A DNA stretch of 64,000 nt from Avena insularis. Lineage: Eukaryota; Streptophyta; Magnoliopsida; Poales; Poaceae. Below the pieces are notes generated by a model. It ran no database searches. It was given only the letters and a program-made list of their open reading frames with translations, and was not told where the DNA came from. Positions 1 through 9,695 of the stretch are shown here, one piece after another. The stretch covers positions 664,896,802 through 664,960,801 of the forward strand of contig CM042690.1 in assembly GCA_023614405.1 (NCBI GenBank). The letters are read 5' to 3'. Within the stretch, counting starts at the first letter, position 1. Each line of letters begins with the position of its first letter. A program made the translations under genes and the position numbers.

Positions 1-561
1 TGATGATGATCCCGATGAAGTCCAGCTTGATGGTGGTGTTGATGGCGATGATCTCCCCTCTCCGGGAAGGAATTCCCCTGGCAGAAATCTGTCTGCCGGA
101 GAGAGCTTTCTCTCTCAGTGTTTTCCGCCCCGCAGAGGCGGCGGAATCTTTCTGTGGTCGCTCCGTGAGTCTTAGGGTTTCAGGAGGATAATATACGCTA
201 GAGGGGAGTGCCAGGGGTGGACCAGGGCGGCCACACCACCTGGTGGCGCGGCCTAGGCTGGCCTGCGCCAGGGGGTGGTGTGGGCCCCCTGTGGCCCATC
301 TCCGGCCCCCCTTCTGGCTTCCTTCGTCTTCTAGAAAAATAGGATTTTCCGTATATTTTCCCGGATTTTCTGATCTTCGTGAATTTTTCCTCCAAGCTGC
401 ACCTTTTCCATCAGAATCCTTATTGCAGCGGTCCATGCTCCAAAAGTCATCAACCATGCAAAAACAGATGAAATAACATAAGTATCACCTCTAAATACGA
501 AATATATCAATGAATAACAGTGAATTATGACATAGAATAGTGATGCAAAATGGACGTATCA
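1..561 (-). repeat. LTR terminus of an LTR retrotransposon, running off the window edge
   Basis: Read on the minus strand, an LTR begins at 561 with TGATACGTCC and continues through a GC-rich block (about 200-310) to the window edge. The sequence differs from the LTR at 3640-5013, although both have a similar GC-rich centre. It joins the internal region of the neighbouring element at GGTAC (562-566), where the complete homologous element at 39524-46064 still has about 770 bp of internal sequence left. The simplest reading is therefore a separate element inserted there. A purine-rich stretch just outside (562-580) means a genuine 3' LTR of a recombinant element cannot be excluded. Confidence 0.6.
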
Positions 562-2774
562 GGTACCCCTTATCCCCATGACACAGGAGCTTTCCCATAT
601 CAAAATGACAAGGCAACTGACAATGAGCATCTCAGCGATCTTTTTATTTGCTATTTGCATAGGTTTTTATTGATGATGCTTCACAGAATGCTCACTATGG
701 TTATGATGCAAGTTTCCACCATGATTAGGCATGGATTAGGCTAGCCACCCAGGAATTTCTCTAACACACATACAAACTCCATGAGCTTACAAGCTCCCCT
801 TTTATTTCACGCCGCTGGGATCCATAAACAAAAGAACATGATATCAACTGAATAATAAGTGCAATGTTGAAAGCGTTCCCCATGGTATCATGGTTCTGCT
901 AATTCACAACTTATAAAGTGCAAGCGTATAAGCAACATAGATGAACACAATGGTTCAAGTTTATTAAGTGCAAGAAAATAAAGTGTGCCATCAGGTTTGT
1001 GAGAGCTTTAATCACTAATTTTCACATAACAAAAGTTTAATTTGGAAGGTAGATAAAAACATGAATATACTTGGAATGGTGTAACACACCATGCATAGGA
1101 ATTTATAGTGTACTCTTTGGAATAACTTGGTTTCTTGGGAGTTGGATGCATGAGTAGAACTCATACTCAATACAGGTGGAGGCTAGCAAAAGACTGGGAG
1201 CGACCAACTAAGAGAGCAATAATAGCCATAATCATGCAAAGCAACACAACATTATTAATTAAAGCATAAAGTGATATTGCAAGTCAAAAACTAAATGATC
1301 ATAGAGGCTATGGTGACTGGTTCATAGTCTTAACATGGTGTAATCATGTGCCAAGTCAACCCAAATAAAGCATCAAAGGAGAATACCACAATATTATGCT
1401 TTTGTATGCTAAAAAAACGCATGATTCTTTCAAGGCACATTAAGCAATCTCAATTGTTTGAAACAAGTCATGCTACAACAATAATCACTAAGCATATGGT
1501 CAAAGAAACATCTAGCATGACATGATAAAGTCTAAGTCACAGTCAAAACAAGCTTCCTTTTGTACCACTATAATCATGAAACTTCCTACTCTTTTCCAAC
1601 ACCAATCGACTTATTTGAAACAACTCTCAAAGATAATAATCAATAAATACCAGAGAGCATGTCTCACCCATCTACAAAGAAGAACTAAAAATTTCTAAGC
1701 CAAAATAAAAGGTAAAACTAAAGCTAAACGTAGTGCTAGCAAAGGAGACACTCACAGAACAATAAGAGTGAAAACTAGAGTGTTCTAGGCAATGAATAAC
1801 GGGGTGTGTGTCTCTCCAAAAGAAGTGTGTTGGGATCCAACCAACTTATTGCGGCAAAGAAAGCAAAATAAAACTAAAAACAAAGACGCTCCAAGAACAA
1901 CACATAGTGCATAAGGTAATAACAATAAAGTGTCCTCAAAGAAGACCTGAGATTGTTGATGAAGAAGGGGATGCCTTGGGCCCCAAGATTTGACGCTTGT
2001 ACTTCTTGAATATTTCTTGGGGTGACACGGGTGGCATCCCCAATCTTGAGCTTTTGTCCATACTTCATCTCATCACATCATTCTCTCCCTACACTTGAAA
2101 ACTTCCTTCATACAAAACTTCACACAATCTTGATTAGCAACATTAGTGTATTCAAAATAATAAGTCTTTGGGTTTATTTTCAACACAAGTAAAACTTCCA
2201 TTAAAACACAAGCTACTGTAGCAATTCCTTCTAAAAGCACAGGTGATCAAAGAGAACTCAAAGAGAAAGAGATTAAGAGGCAAATGCAAATAATGATAGA
2301 AATTTGTCAAAACAAACCAGCAGGTAAAAACTGATTTTTTAGAAGACCTTCTATTGATCAAATCAAAAATTTCAAAACTAATAAAAGTTTGGTAATAACC
2401 TGGGGCATAAGCACAGAAAATTATAGCTCAATCCGATGTATAGGGATTTTTCACGATTTTTTTATAGTGAAGCACAAAAATCTGTTTCGGGATAGCAACT
2501 TTCCCAAGTCTTACTTCTCTCACATTAGAGGTTAATCTTGGCACAAAAACCAAACAAAAAGGATAAGGAGAGGTTATTACAGAGGCAATAACTTCCAAGA
2601 CTCAACAGAACAAAAATAAACTGAAAGTAACAATATAATGGGTTGTCTCCCAAAAGCTCTTTCTTTATAGCCATTAAGATAGGCGTGATAATTTCGATGA
2701 TGCTCACATAAGAAATATGAATTGAAGTAAAAGAGAGAATCAATAAGTAAATATGGAACAAATTTAAGTCTAAC
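562..2774 (-). other. Non-coding 3' internal region of the non-autonomous element
   Basis: About 2.2 kb without a convincing coding frame. It is collinear with 41895-43880 of the plus-strand copy, for example the segment around 2470-2490 and the run from 1900 to 2060. Short ORFs here are not conserved in frame between the two copies. Confidence 0.6.
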
Positions 2775-3466
2775 CTACTTGCTATAAAAAATAATCTTGT
2801 AAAGAAACAAGTCATGAAAGCACAAAGCAACAAGCATAGGAAAGCAAAACAAGTGCAACTTTAAAATTTTCAACATAAAGAGGGGAAACTTAATATTGTT
2901 GAGATACAAACCATGTTTCCCTCTCTCATAATAACTTTTAGTAGCATCATGAATAAAATTAATAATATAAATATCACATAAAACATTCTTATCATGAGCC
3001 ACATGCATAAAATAATTATTACTCTCCCTATAAGCATAATCATTCTTATTAATCATAGTGGGAGAAAATTCAACAAAATAGCTATCATTATTATTCTCAT
3101 CACCATAATCATAAAATATAGGAGGCATATTGTAATCATAATTAATATTCTCCTTAATAGTAGGTGGACTGAAAATATCATATTCATCATTGTAATCGTC
3201 ATATATTGGAGGCATAGTATCATCAAGTAAATTTTCTCCTCCGTGCTTGGGGGACTAAAAAGATCATTTTCATAAAAACTAGCTTCCCCAAGCTTAGACT
3301 TTTCCATAGCATTAGCAATAATGGTGTTCAAAGAATTCCTACTAATAACATTGCTATTAGCACGCAAATAAAGTTCCATAGGTTTTTTAATTTTCTCTTC
3401 AAACACTTCATGTCCTAGCTCAAGATAAATACTATAAATCTCTCTAATTTTGTTGTTGTTTTCCAT
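2775..3466 (-). pseudogene. Orphan ORF of the non-autonomous element, frameshifted copy
   Basis: Starts MENNNKIREIYSIYLE at 3466 and is collinear with the intact 261-codon ORF at 41109-41894. The frame is lost after EEKIY (about 3235) and resumes in another frame with MPPIYDDY, so one frameshift separates the two halves. The protein is acidic, rich in Asp/Asn/Tyr, and ends in a hydrophobic stretch (FPLFMLKILKLHLFCFPM). I do not recognise the family. The position directly after the PBS is that of a gag gene, but no gag motif is visible. The second half reads on to a stop at 2775, after KIIFYSK, so this copy ends earlier than the forward copy. Confidence 0.7.
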
Positions 3467-3609
3467 TAAGCCTAACTAGTGAAAATAAAAACAAGAAACA
3501 AAAAGATATAATTGCAAAATCTAAAGGAAATAACTTTGAGCACTCACACACCAGCAGCAGTACTAGAAGATAGCTTAGTAGCTAGAGGATGTGAGTACCT
3601 TTTACCTTA

Positions 3610-3634
3610 CCTCTCCGGCAACGGTGCTAGAAGA
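3610..3634 (-). other. Decayed primer-binding site (tRNA-Asp type)
   Basis: Immediately inside the LTR, the minus strand reads a degraded version of the canonical TGGCGCCGTTGCCGGGGA seen intact at 40943. Here the start is altered to TAGCACCGTTGCCGGAGA. The C-to-T and G-to-A type changes fit cytosine-methylation decay. Confidence 0.6.
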
Positions 3635-3639
3635 TAGCT

Positions 3640-5013
3640 TGATTTCTATGCATGCTTCTATTCTTGTAGACAGTGTTGGGCCTCCAAGTGCAGAGGTTTC
3701 TAGAACAACAACAAAGTTTCCCTTAAGTGGATCACCCAAGGTTTATCGAACTCAGGGAGGAAGTGGTCAAAGGTATCCCTCTCAAGCAACACTGCAATCA
3801 AGATACAAGAAGTCTCTTGTGTCCCCAACACACCCAATACACTTACCAGGTGTATAGGTGCACTAGTTCGGCGAAGAGATAGTGAAATACAAGTAATATG
3901 GATGATTATAAGTGGTAATTACAATCTGAAATAAGAGTGGGATCAAGCAAACGTGTAACGGGACTGATTGTAAATGGTGTTTCAATGCTGAGAAACAAGT
4001 CCTAGGGATCATACTTTCACTAGTGGACACTCTCATATAAATATCTTCTCTTCATTCTGCTACCATGAACTACTCTCCGGTTGGACAATGTATGGCTATA
4101 ACAGCACACCTTAAAGTTTACATTCCCCATCTAGATAACCCCTCACTATCAACTTGAGCGCTAGATGGTTCCAACAAACACCACAATCTCATAGAGACAT
4201 CCAACTCAAATTATACTCACGATAAGTATTTCTGTAACTTGAGCCTAAGTGCCACACGGTGTGCACACTGTCAACTTCACACACATGGGGATAAGCAAAG
4301 ATTAATTAAAGCACTTGAGTAGCATAATAGATCTACTTATTCAACTAGATTACAAATCTCATGATCTCAATAAGATCACGCATAGAGAGAGATGAACACA
4401 TAGCTACCGGTAGAGCCCTTAGCCTCGAGAGAGAACTAATCCCTCCTTATCATGGGAGTCAGCAACGGTGATGGAGATGGCGCTAGAGTCGATGGAGATG
4501 GCTCCAAGGGCACTTCCCCGTCCCGGCAGGGTGCCATAACATAGACTTATGTCCCCCAAATCTCCTCTTCGGTGGCGGCGGTGTTGCGGAACTTTTCATG
4601 GAATTCTGATCATCTTTTCTAGGATTTTCGTCTCAGGGAGTTTATATGGGCGAAGAGGCGAGGTCGATGGCCGCCCGAGGGGCCCACACCAGGGCCTGGC
4701 GTGCCCAGGGGGCCGCGCCACCATATGGTGTGGCCGCCTCGTGGCTCTCCTCCGTGTCTTCTTTGGACTTCTGTGTCGTGTAGGGAAAAATAGGAACTTT
4801 GGCTTTTGTTTCATCCAATTCCGAGAATATTTTTTACTAGCTTTTCTAAAACCAAAAATAGCAGAAAATAGGCAACTGGCACTGTGGCATCTTGTCAATA
4901 GGTTAGTTCCATAAAATGTATAAAAATGTCTCAAAGTGTAGAAAAAACATAAGATAGTTGATACAAAACAAGTATGGAGCATCAAAAATTATTGATACGT
5001 TTACAACATATCA
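3640..5013 (-). repeat. 5' LTR of the minus-strand non-autonomous element
   Basis: On the minus strand it begins TGATATGTTG at 5013 and ends ..AGAAATCA at 3640, giving the usual TG...CA ends and a length of 1374 bp. The homologous LTRs at 39524 and 44650 are 1409 and 1415 bp. It shares with them the GC-rich centre, the block ending in the leucine-tRNA-like text around 4380-4440, and the distal block near 3660-3800. It is clearly diverged from both. Confidence 0.8.
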
Positions 5014-5019
5014 ACCAGT

Positions 5020-6488
5020 TTAGGTACTGGGGACTAGACGAACGATGGCGTTCACCTCTGCGATGTGATGTCTCTGGATATGCTTGTCGTACATCTCGGA
5101 GATGAAAATGTGGTAGTTGGCATACTGCTGCGGGTACCCGTTGTTGTTATTGTCGGATACCCTAGTCGGTGGTGGTGGCGGTCCACCGGGAGGGGGTGGG
5201 GGTGGAGGAGGCAAACCACCTTCCTCCTTGAACTGGGGGTCCAACTACAATTCCGGGTGGTATGCGTAGCCGGCTTGAAAGGTCTGATGTGGTACTTGCA
5301 CGGGTGGTCGAACATTTGCTCGAAGGTGAACCATGGCTTCTACCTTCTTGCATGACCAGCCCGCACGTCTGGCGCGCCCTCCACAATGTTGACCTGCCTT
5401 GCATGGTAGCAATGTTCTTGCTATCTAGCTAGGTGCTTGCCCTAGAAGCGGTTGTCATTGCCTGGCCGTCTAGACGATCCGGCCTCTCCGCCCGGGTTAC
5501 TTGGTCGTTCTCGACCCGGATCCGTTGGAACCGGTCGACCCTCGACGTTCACCCGAAGGGGCTTCTTCATTGCTGCGTCGGCCATGGCATACTGGTTCGC
5601 GACCGTCATGAGTTATGCCATGGTCTTCTGCTCGTCACACAACAGACGGCTATGAAGCATGGTGCCCTCTCGGCATCCCTCGATGAAGAAGCCGATTGCC
5701 TGGCTCTCCACCACACCCTTGTAGTAATTGCGTAACTCCGTCCATCTGGCGAGGTCCTCGCGGTCCGACTCGTGGTCCCCTTGGATGCATAGGGCCAAAT
5801 CACGAGGGCGACCCGGGCACGTATACGTGCCGTTGAAGTTGCGGACGAAGGCCTTCTCGAAGTCGGGCCATGCGTTGATGTTGTTGGGCACGAGGCTATT
5901 AAGCCATGTCCTCACTGACCCTGTTAGCATGAGGGGGACATATCACACTGCCACGCGCTTGTTCCCATGGGAGATTCTAACTGCTATGGCGTAATCGGTC
6001 AGCCAATCCTCCGGCTTCATACTACTGTCATACTTGGGGGTGTCCCATAGTAGCGTGAACTTATCTGGGAACGACTCGCTCCGGATGCGCGGTCCGAAAG
6101 AAATCGGCCCCGTAGAGTCTTCCTCCTCCATAAGGTGAGCTTGCGCCAGGAGTTTGATGCGATCCCGCGCATCCAGTGTGTCCGGATTGGGCGCTCCTAC
6201 CCGGCCCGAGAGACGGGAACCGGCCGGTCGCGCCGCTCCGACCGGTAGAGGGACGAGTGGCGGCTTACTGTTCACCACACCCTTCCCACGACGCGACTGG
6301 CTCTTGTGTCCCAAGTCGCGGCGCTTGCTGTGGGGTTTTCCCGCTGGAGGGGAGGATGCTTGCTGGGTGTCATGAGGTCCACCCTTGCTGTTGCTGGGCG
6401 GCTTTCTCCCCTTGGAGCCGTTGGGGTTCTCATGCATCTGCCGGATGGCGTCAGCCTGTTCTTCCACGATCCATAGCAGCTCCTGCAC
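5020..6488 (-). pseudogene. Gypsy gag remnant
   Basis: Minus-strand gag of a Ty3/gypsy element. The N-terminal half (6488 to 5943) has a basic, Pro/Gly-rich linker and ends in KPEDWLTDYAIAVRIS. The core continues in another frame at 5930 to 5613 with TWLNSLVPNNINAWPDFEKA, the retrotransposon gag (PF03732-like) signature, and ESQAIGFFIEGC. The C-terminal end near 5020-5244 has a proline run and HHIAEVNAIV, comparable to EVNAVMP at the end of the gag region of the Gypsy element at 20099. There is at least one frameshift near 5935 and further breaks between 5600 and 5250. It is cut on the left by the element at 5013 and on the right by the CACTA end at 6646. No LTR or pol remains. Confidence 0.75.
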
Positions 6489-6645
6489 CCGCGCGTCTTG
6501 ACGGGCTCACGCTTCGCCCTCCAAGGTGGAAAGTTCATCCGCCATGGCTCGTGCCGCGCACAGGTTCTTGATGGGCATGCTGTAGGCGGGTGGGCAATGA
6601 GGGGAGGTGGCTCCGACTCGTCGTCCCTTTCCAGTCGGACCCCCA

Positions 6646-6925
6646 CACTACAAGAAATCTGGTCACTAGTGACCTTTCCTTAACGACCAAGGTTCTTTTG
6701 GTCATAGATCTATGACCATTCTAAACTAAATGGTCGTAATGCATTTGGGAGGGTCCAAACCTTAAAAAACTACGACCATTTAGGTCTATAAGGTCATAAT
6801 TTCCTTACAAGAATTGATCATAACCTAGATAGCACTGGTCCGAACCTTATCTTCGGCTAATTACGACCAATCTAAATGGTCATGGACACTAAATCGTAGT
6901 GCCTTAAAATGATTGGTCGGCCACC
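6646..6925 (+). mobile_element. CACTA (DTC) transposon terminus with subterminal repeats
   Basis: The terminus CACTACAAGAAAT is the standard plant CACTA end. The next ~280 bp carry many short copies, in both orientations, of a motif around TACGACCATTTA / ATGGTCGTAAT (near 6700, 6720, 6775, 6800, 6865, 6880). Such subterminal motifs are the known transposase-binding sites of En/Spm-type elements. The preceding three bases, CCA, could be the target duplication. I could not find the opposite terminus, nor a transposase, so the right boundary and autonomy are unknown. Confidence 0.7.
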
Positions 6926-7020
6926 TCAGCAATTTCGTCTACGTAGCATGTCCATGTGTCATTTACATGTCCATATGTCAATTTTCACTGACGTCTAAAG
7001 TCCAGTAGCGAAAAGCATCA

Positions 7021-7137
7021 CTAGCTTAAGCTTTGACCCGAGTAGCTGGGGCACGTGGAATCTCGTGTGAATCAGCAAGGACCACCTTGCAAATACTCCT
7101 GGGTGACCGATAACGAAGTAGTACCGTGAGGGAAAGG
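7021..7137 (+). pseudogene. Plastid 23S rRNA fragment (NUPT)
   Basis: This stretch matches, from memory, a conserved segment of plastid/bacterial-type 23S rRNA. Recognisable pieces are GACCCGAGTAGC, CGTGTGAATCAGCAAGGACC, ACTCCTGGGTGACCGATA and GTACCGTGAGGGAAAGG. It carries small differences (for example GATAACGAAG for GATAGCGAAG and a missing few bases after CCTTGC), so it is an old nuclear copy of plastid DNA, not a working rRNA. It joins directly to a trnI fragment in the opposite orientation, unlike the plastid order. Confidence 0.8.
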
Positions 7138-7290
7138 AGGAGTACACCATGCTAATGTGCCTTGGATAATCCACATATTTGGGTCAGGCACTGATGAGCA
7201 CATTAAACTATCCATGTGGCTGAGAGTGCTCACAACCCAGGCACAACGACGCAATTATCAGGGCGTGCTCTACTACTGAGCTAATAGCCC
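7137..7290 (-). pseudogene. trnI-GAU: Plastid trnI-GAU exon 1 and start of its group II intron (NUPT)
   Basis: On the minus strand, 7290-7255 reads GGGCTATTAGCTCAGTAGTA... ending TGATAA, the 5' exon of plastid tRNA-Ile(GAU), broken in the anticodon loop as in the plastid gene. 7254-7137 continues with intron sequence, including TTGCGTCGTTGTGCCTGGG and CACATGGATAGTT. Changes such as GTGGTAG to GTAGTAG and loss of one C show nuclear decay. Exon 2 is absent, so no functional tRNA can be made. Confidence 0.85.
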
Positions 7291-7944
7291 ATCGTGTGGG
7301 CCTACCTTTGGGAGGCCTGCTATATATGCCAAAAGCGAGAAAAACTTCATCACTTTCCTTTTGCCATCTCCATGCCACCACCCATAGGGGGGACATGGGG
7401 ACGTCAAAAAAGGAATCCTATCAATATCAACTATTGTGGGACCTAAATGTAATTTAGCATTCACAACACTATATAATGACCGATGAGGCCCATCTACCAT
7501 GTAGAACATGCCTACTAGGCATGCAGAGACAATATATGAGCCTACCTATGCACAACACTCTAACCACCAGACCAAACGTCTGTTCGTGTCTACTCTGCCG
7601 CGCGACGACATTTTAATCTATACCATATAGCGTTGGGCATGGGCCTGAGCGGGATGAGGTCTCCGCCCTCCTTTTTTTCTTCAGGAATTGGACTCCTCGA
7701 CTGGGCCAACGGCCCATAGGACATTCCAAGGCAGATTTATCCGGAAAGTATGGGATTTATATACAGTTTGAGTCCAGATAAAATAGAGGGTTTTTAATTT
7801 GTTTAGGAAGTTCAAACATACAATTTTATGGTCAACTTTGCATATGATTTCGGATCATGATAAAAAGCCTATTTAATTTGTTCATAACATGTGGCTATAT
7901 TTTACAAAAATGTGGTGGTACAAATTTATAACATATATTTTAAT
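7291..7944. other. Unassigned sequence between NUPT and tandem array
   Basis: About 650 bp with no convincing gene. It may belong to the CACTA element that starts at 6646 or to further rearranged DNA. There is a moderately AT-rich stretch from 7790 that grades into the tandem array. Confidence 0.4.
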
Positions 7945-9695
7945 GCTTTTTGAATTAGTTATGTCGGTTTCAAGACATGGTCAGAACAGCGAGGCTGACC
8001 GTCCTCATCTAGGGATTGAGTCTTGCTAAACTTTTAGTGGATCTCTGATAAAACAGCATATTGTGAACCCAAAATTGATTTTTTCAAAAAATCATGAGCA
8101 TTAGATAATATACATGTAGTTCAAATCGAACCCGCTTCCTACCGATTCAGCAGATATTTATCTTTTTCATGAGGGGTGGACGAAAAGGTTTGAGATCTTC
8201 CGTTTGGCACATTGTCCATGTAACATGGTCTAGTATTTTTGAAAAATAGGGTGGTATCATTTTGAATTAGCCATTTGGTGGTTGCTTCACAAAACGCCCC
8301 TTTTCACACTCGAAAAATGGAAAATATATTTTTTATGCAGCGAAACGTAAAATTTCTTCTTGAAACATTGTTTGCCATCCCAAGATGCACATGTGTTCAT
8401 AATGTGGGAATATTATCACAAACTATGTCGTGATTCTGGCCATAACATTTGTCATTTGGTCTGAAAGCCATGAAACCTCGAACGTGATAGGTCATTTCTG
8501 AGAAGATTTTTTTGAGATATTTACAATATACCAAGTTTGGTATTTTCCTTACAACTATGTCACATAATACGACTCCACGCGAAGGATTTACCTTGTTTGG
8601 ACCGTTTTTAAATTTCTTATGCATGTTTCAAACTATGATCAAAACGGTGGGCATGAAGGTTCTTAGGTAGGTGATGAGTCTCGCTGAACTTGCATAGGAT
8701 CTCTGATAAAACATCATATTCTGAATCTAAAAATGATTTTAACTTAGAACATGTACTTGTAGTTCAAATCGGACCCGCATCCTACCGATTCTACAAACAT
8801 TTGTCTTTTTCGTGAGGGGTGCACGGAAATGTTTGAGATACCTTGGTTGGGACATTGTCCATGCAACGTGGTCTTGTATTTATGAAAAATAGATTGGTAG
8901 CATTTTGAAACTTCCATTTGGTGGTTGTTTCACAAAACGCCCCATTTTTGGCACTCGAAAAATAGAAAATGCATTTTTTGTGAGGCGAAAAGTAAAACTT
9001 CCTATTGCAACATTGTTTGCCATCCCAAGATGCACATGCATGCACAATATGGGCACATTATCATAAACTATGCCGTGATTCTGGCCATAACATTGGTCGT
9101 TTGGCCCGAAAGCCCTGAAACCTCGAAAATGATAGGTCATTTCTGAGAAGGTTTTTGGAGATATTTATAATATAGCAAGTTTCATATTTTTCCTTGCAAC
9201 TATGTCACATAATACAACACTACACGAAGGATTTACCTTGTTTGGACTATTTTTGAATTTCTTATCCCCGTTTCAAACTATGGTCAAAACGACGGGCATG
9301 AAGGTTCTTAGCTAGGGGATGAGCCTCGCTGAACTTGCATGGGATCTCTGATAAAACAACATAATGTGAACCTAAAAATGATTTTTTCAAAAAATCTAAA
9401 TCGGACCCACTTCCTACCGATTCGAAAGACATTTGTCTTTTTCGCCAAGGGGTGCACGTAAATGATTGAGATACCTCGGTTGGGACATTGTCCATGCAAC
9501 ATGGTCTAGAAACTTTCATTTGGTGGTTGTTTCACAAAACACCCCGTTTATGGCACTCAAAAAATGTAAAATGCATTTTTTGTACCGCGAAAAGTAAAAC
9601 TTCCTCTTGCAACATTGTTCGCCATCCCAAGATGCACATGCATGCACAATATGGGCACATTATCAAAAACTATGCCATGATTCTGGCCATAACAT
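7945..9695. repeat. ~655-bp tandem repeat array, left part (about 2.7 units)
   Basis: A unit of about 655 bp repeats head to tail. The landmark GGATCTCTGATAAAACA recurs near 8039, 8700 and 9345. A second landmark, CATCCCAAGATGCACATG, recurs near 8377, 9022 and 9632. Units differ by many substitutions and small indels; the third lacks about 90 bp around 9400-9510. The array stops abruptly at about 9695, where Copia gag sequence begins, and resumes at 35627. No ORF is conserved between units. Confidence 0.85.

Larger units (their letters stand above)
562..5013 (-). mobile_element. Non-autonomous LTR retrotransposon, minus strand, 3' end lost
   Basis: Same family as the complete element at 39524-46064, in the opposite orientation. 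Order on the minus strand: 5' LTR (5013 to 3640), decayed primer-binding site, orphan ORF (3466 to 2775), then a long non-coding 3' internal region. Blocks matching the other copy include the PBS-ORF spacing, the ORF itself, the post-ORF region near 2470 and the region near 550-800. No protease, reverse transcriptase or integrase is encoded, so any movement must have relied on proteins from another element. It is inserted in a Gypsy gag remnant; the base run outside its LTR start is ACCAG (5014 onward), and the matching duplication would lie outside the window. Confidence 0.75.

Noticed and set aside
6176..6571. 131-codon plus-strand ORF
   Set aside because: It is the reverse-strand shadow of the Gypsy gag remnant.
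7201..7300. A functional nuclear tRNA gene
   Set aside because: Only the 5' exon of a plastid trnI with its group II intron start is present, carrying substitutions.
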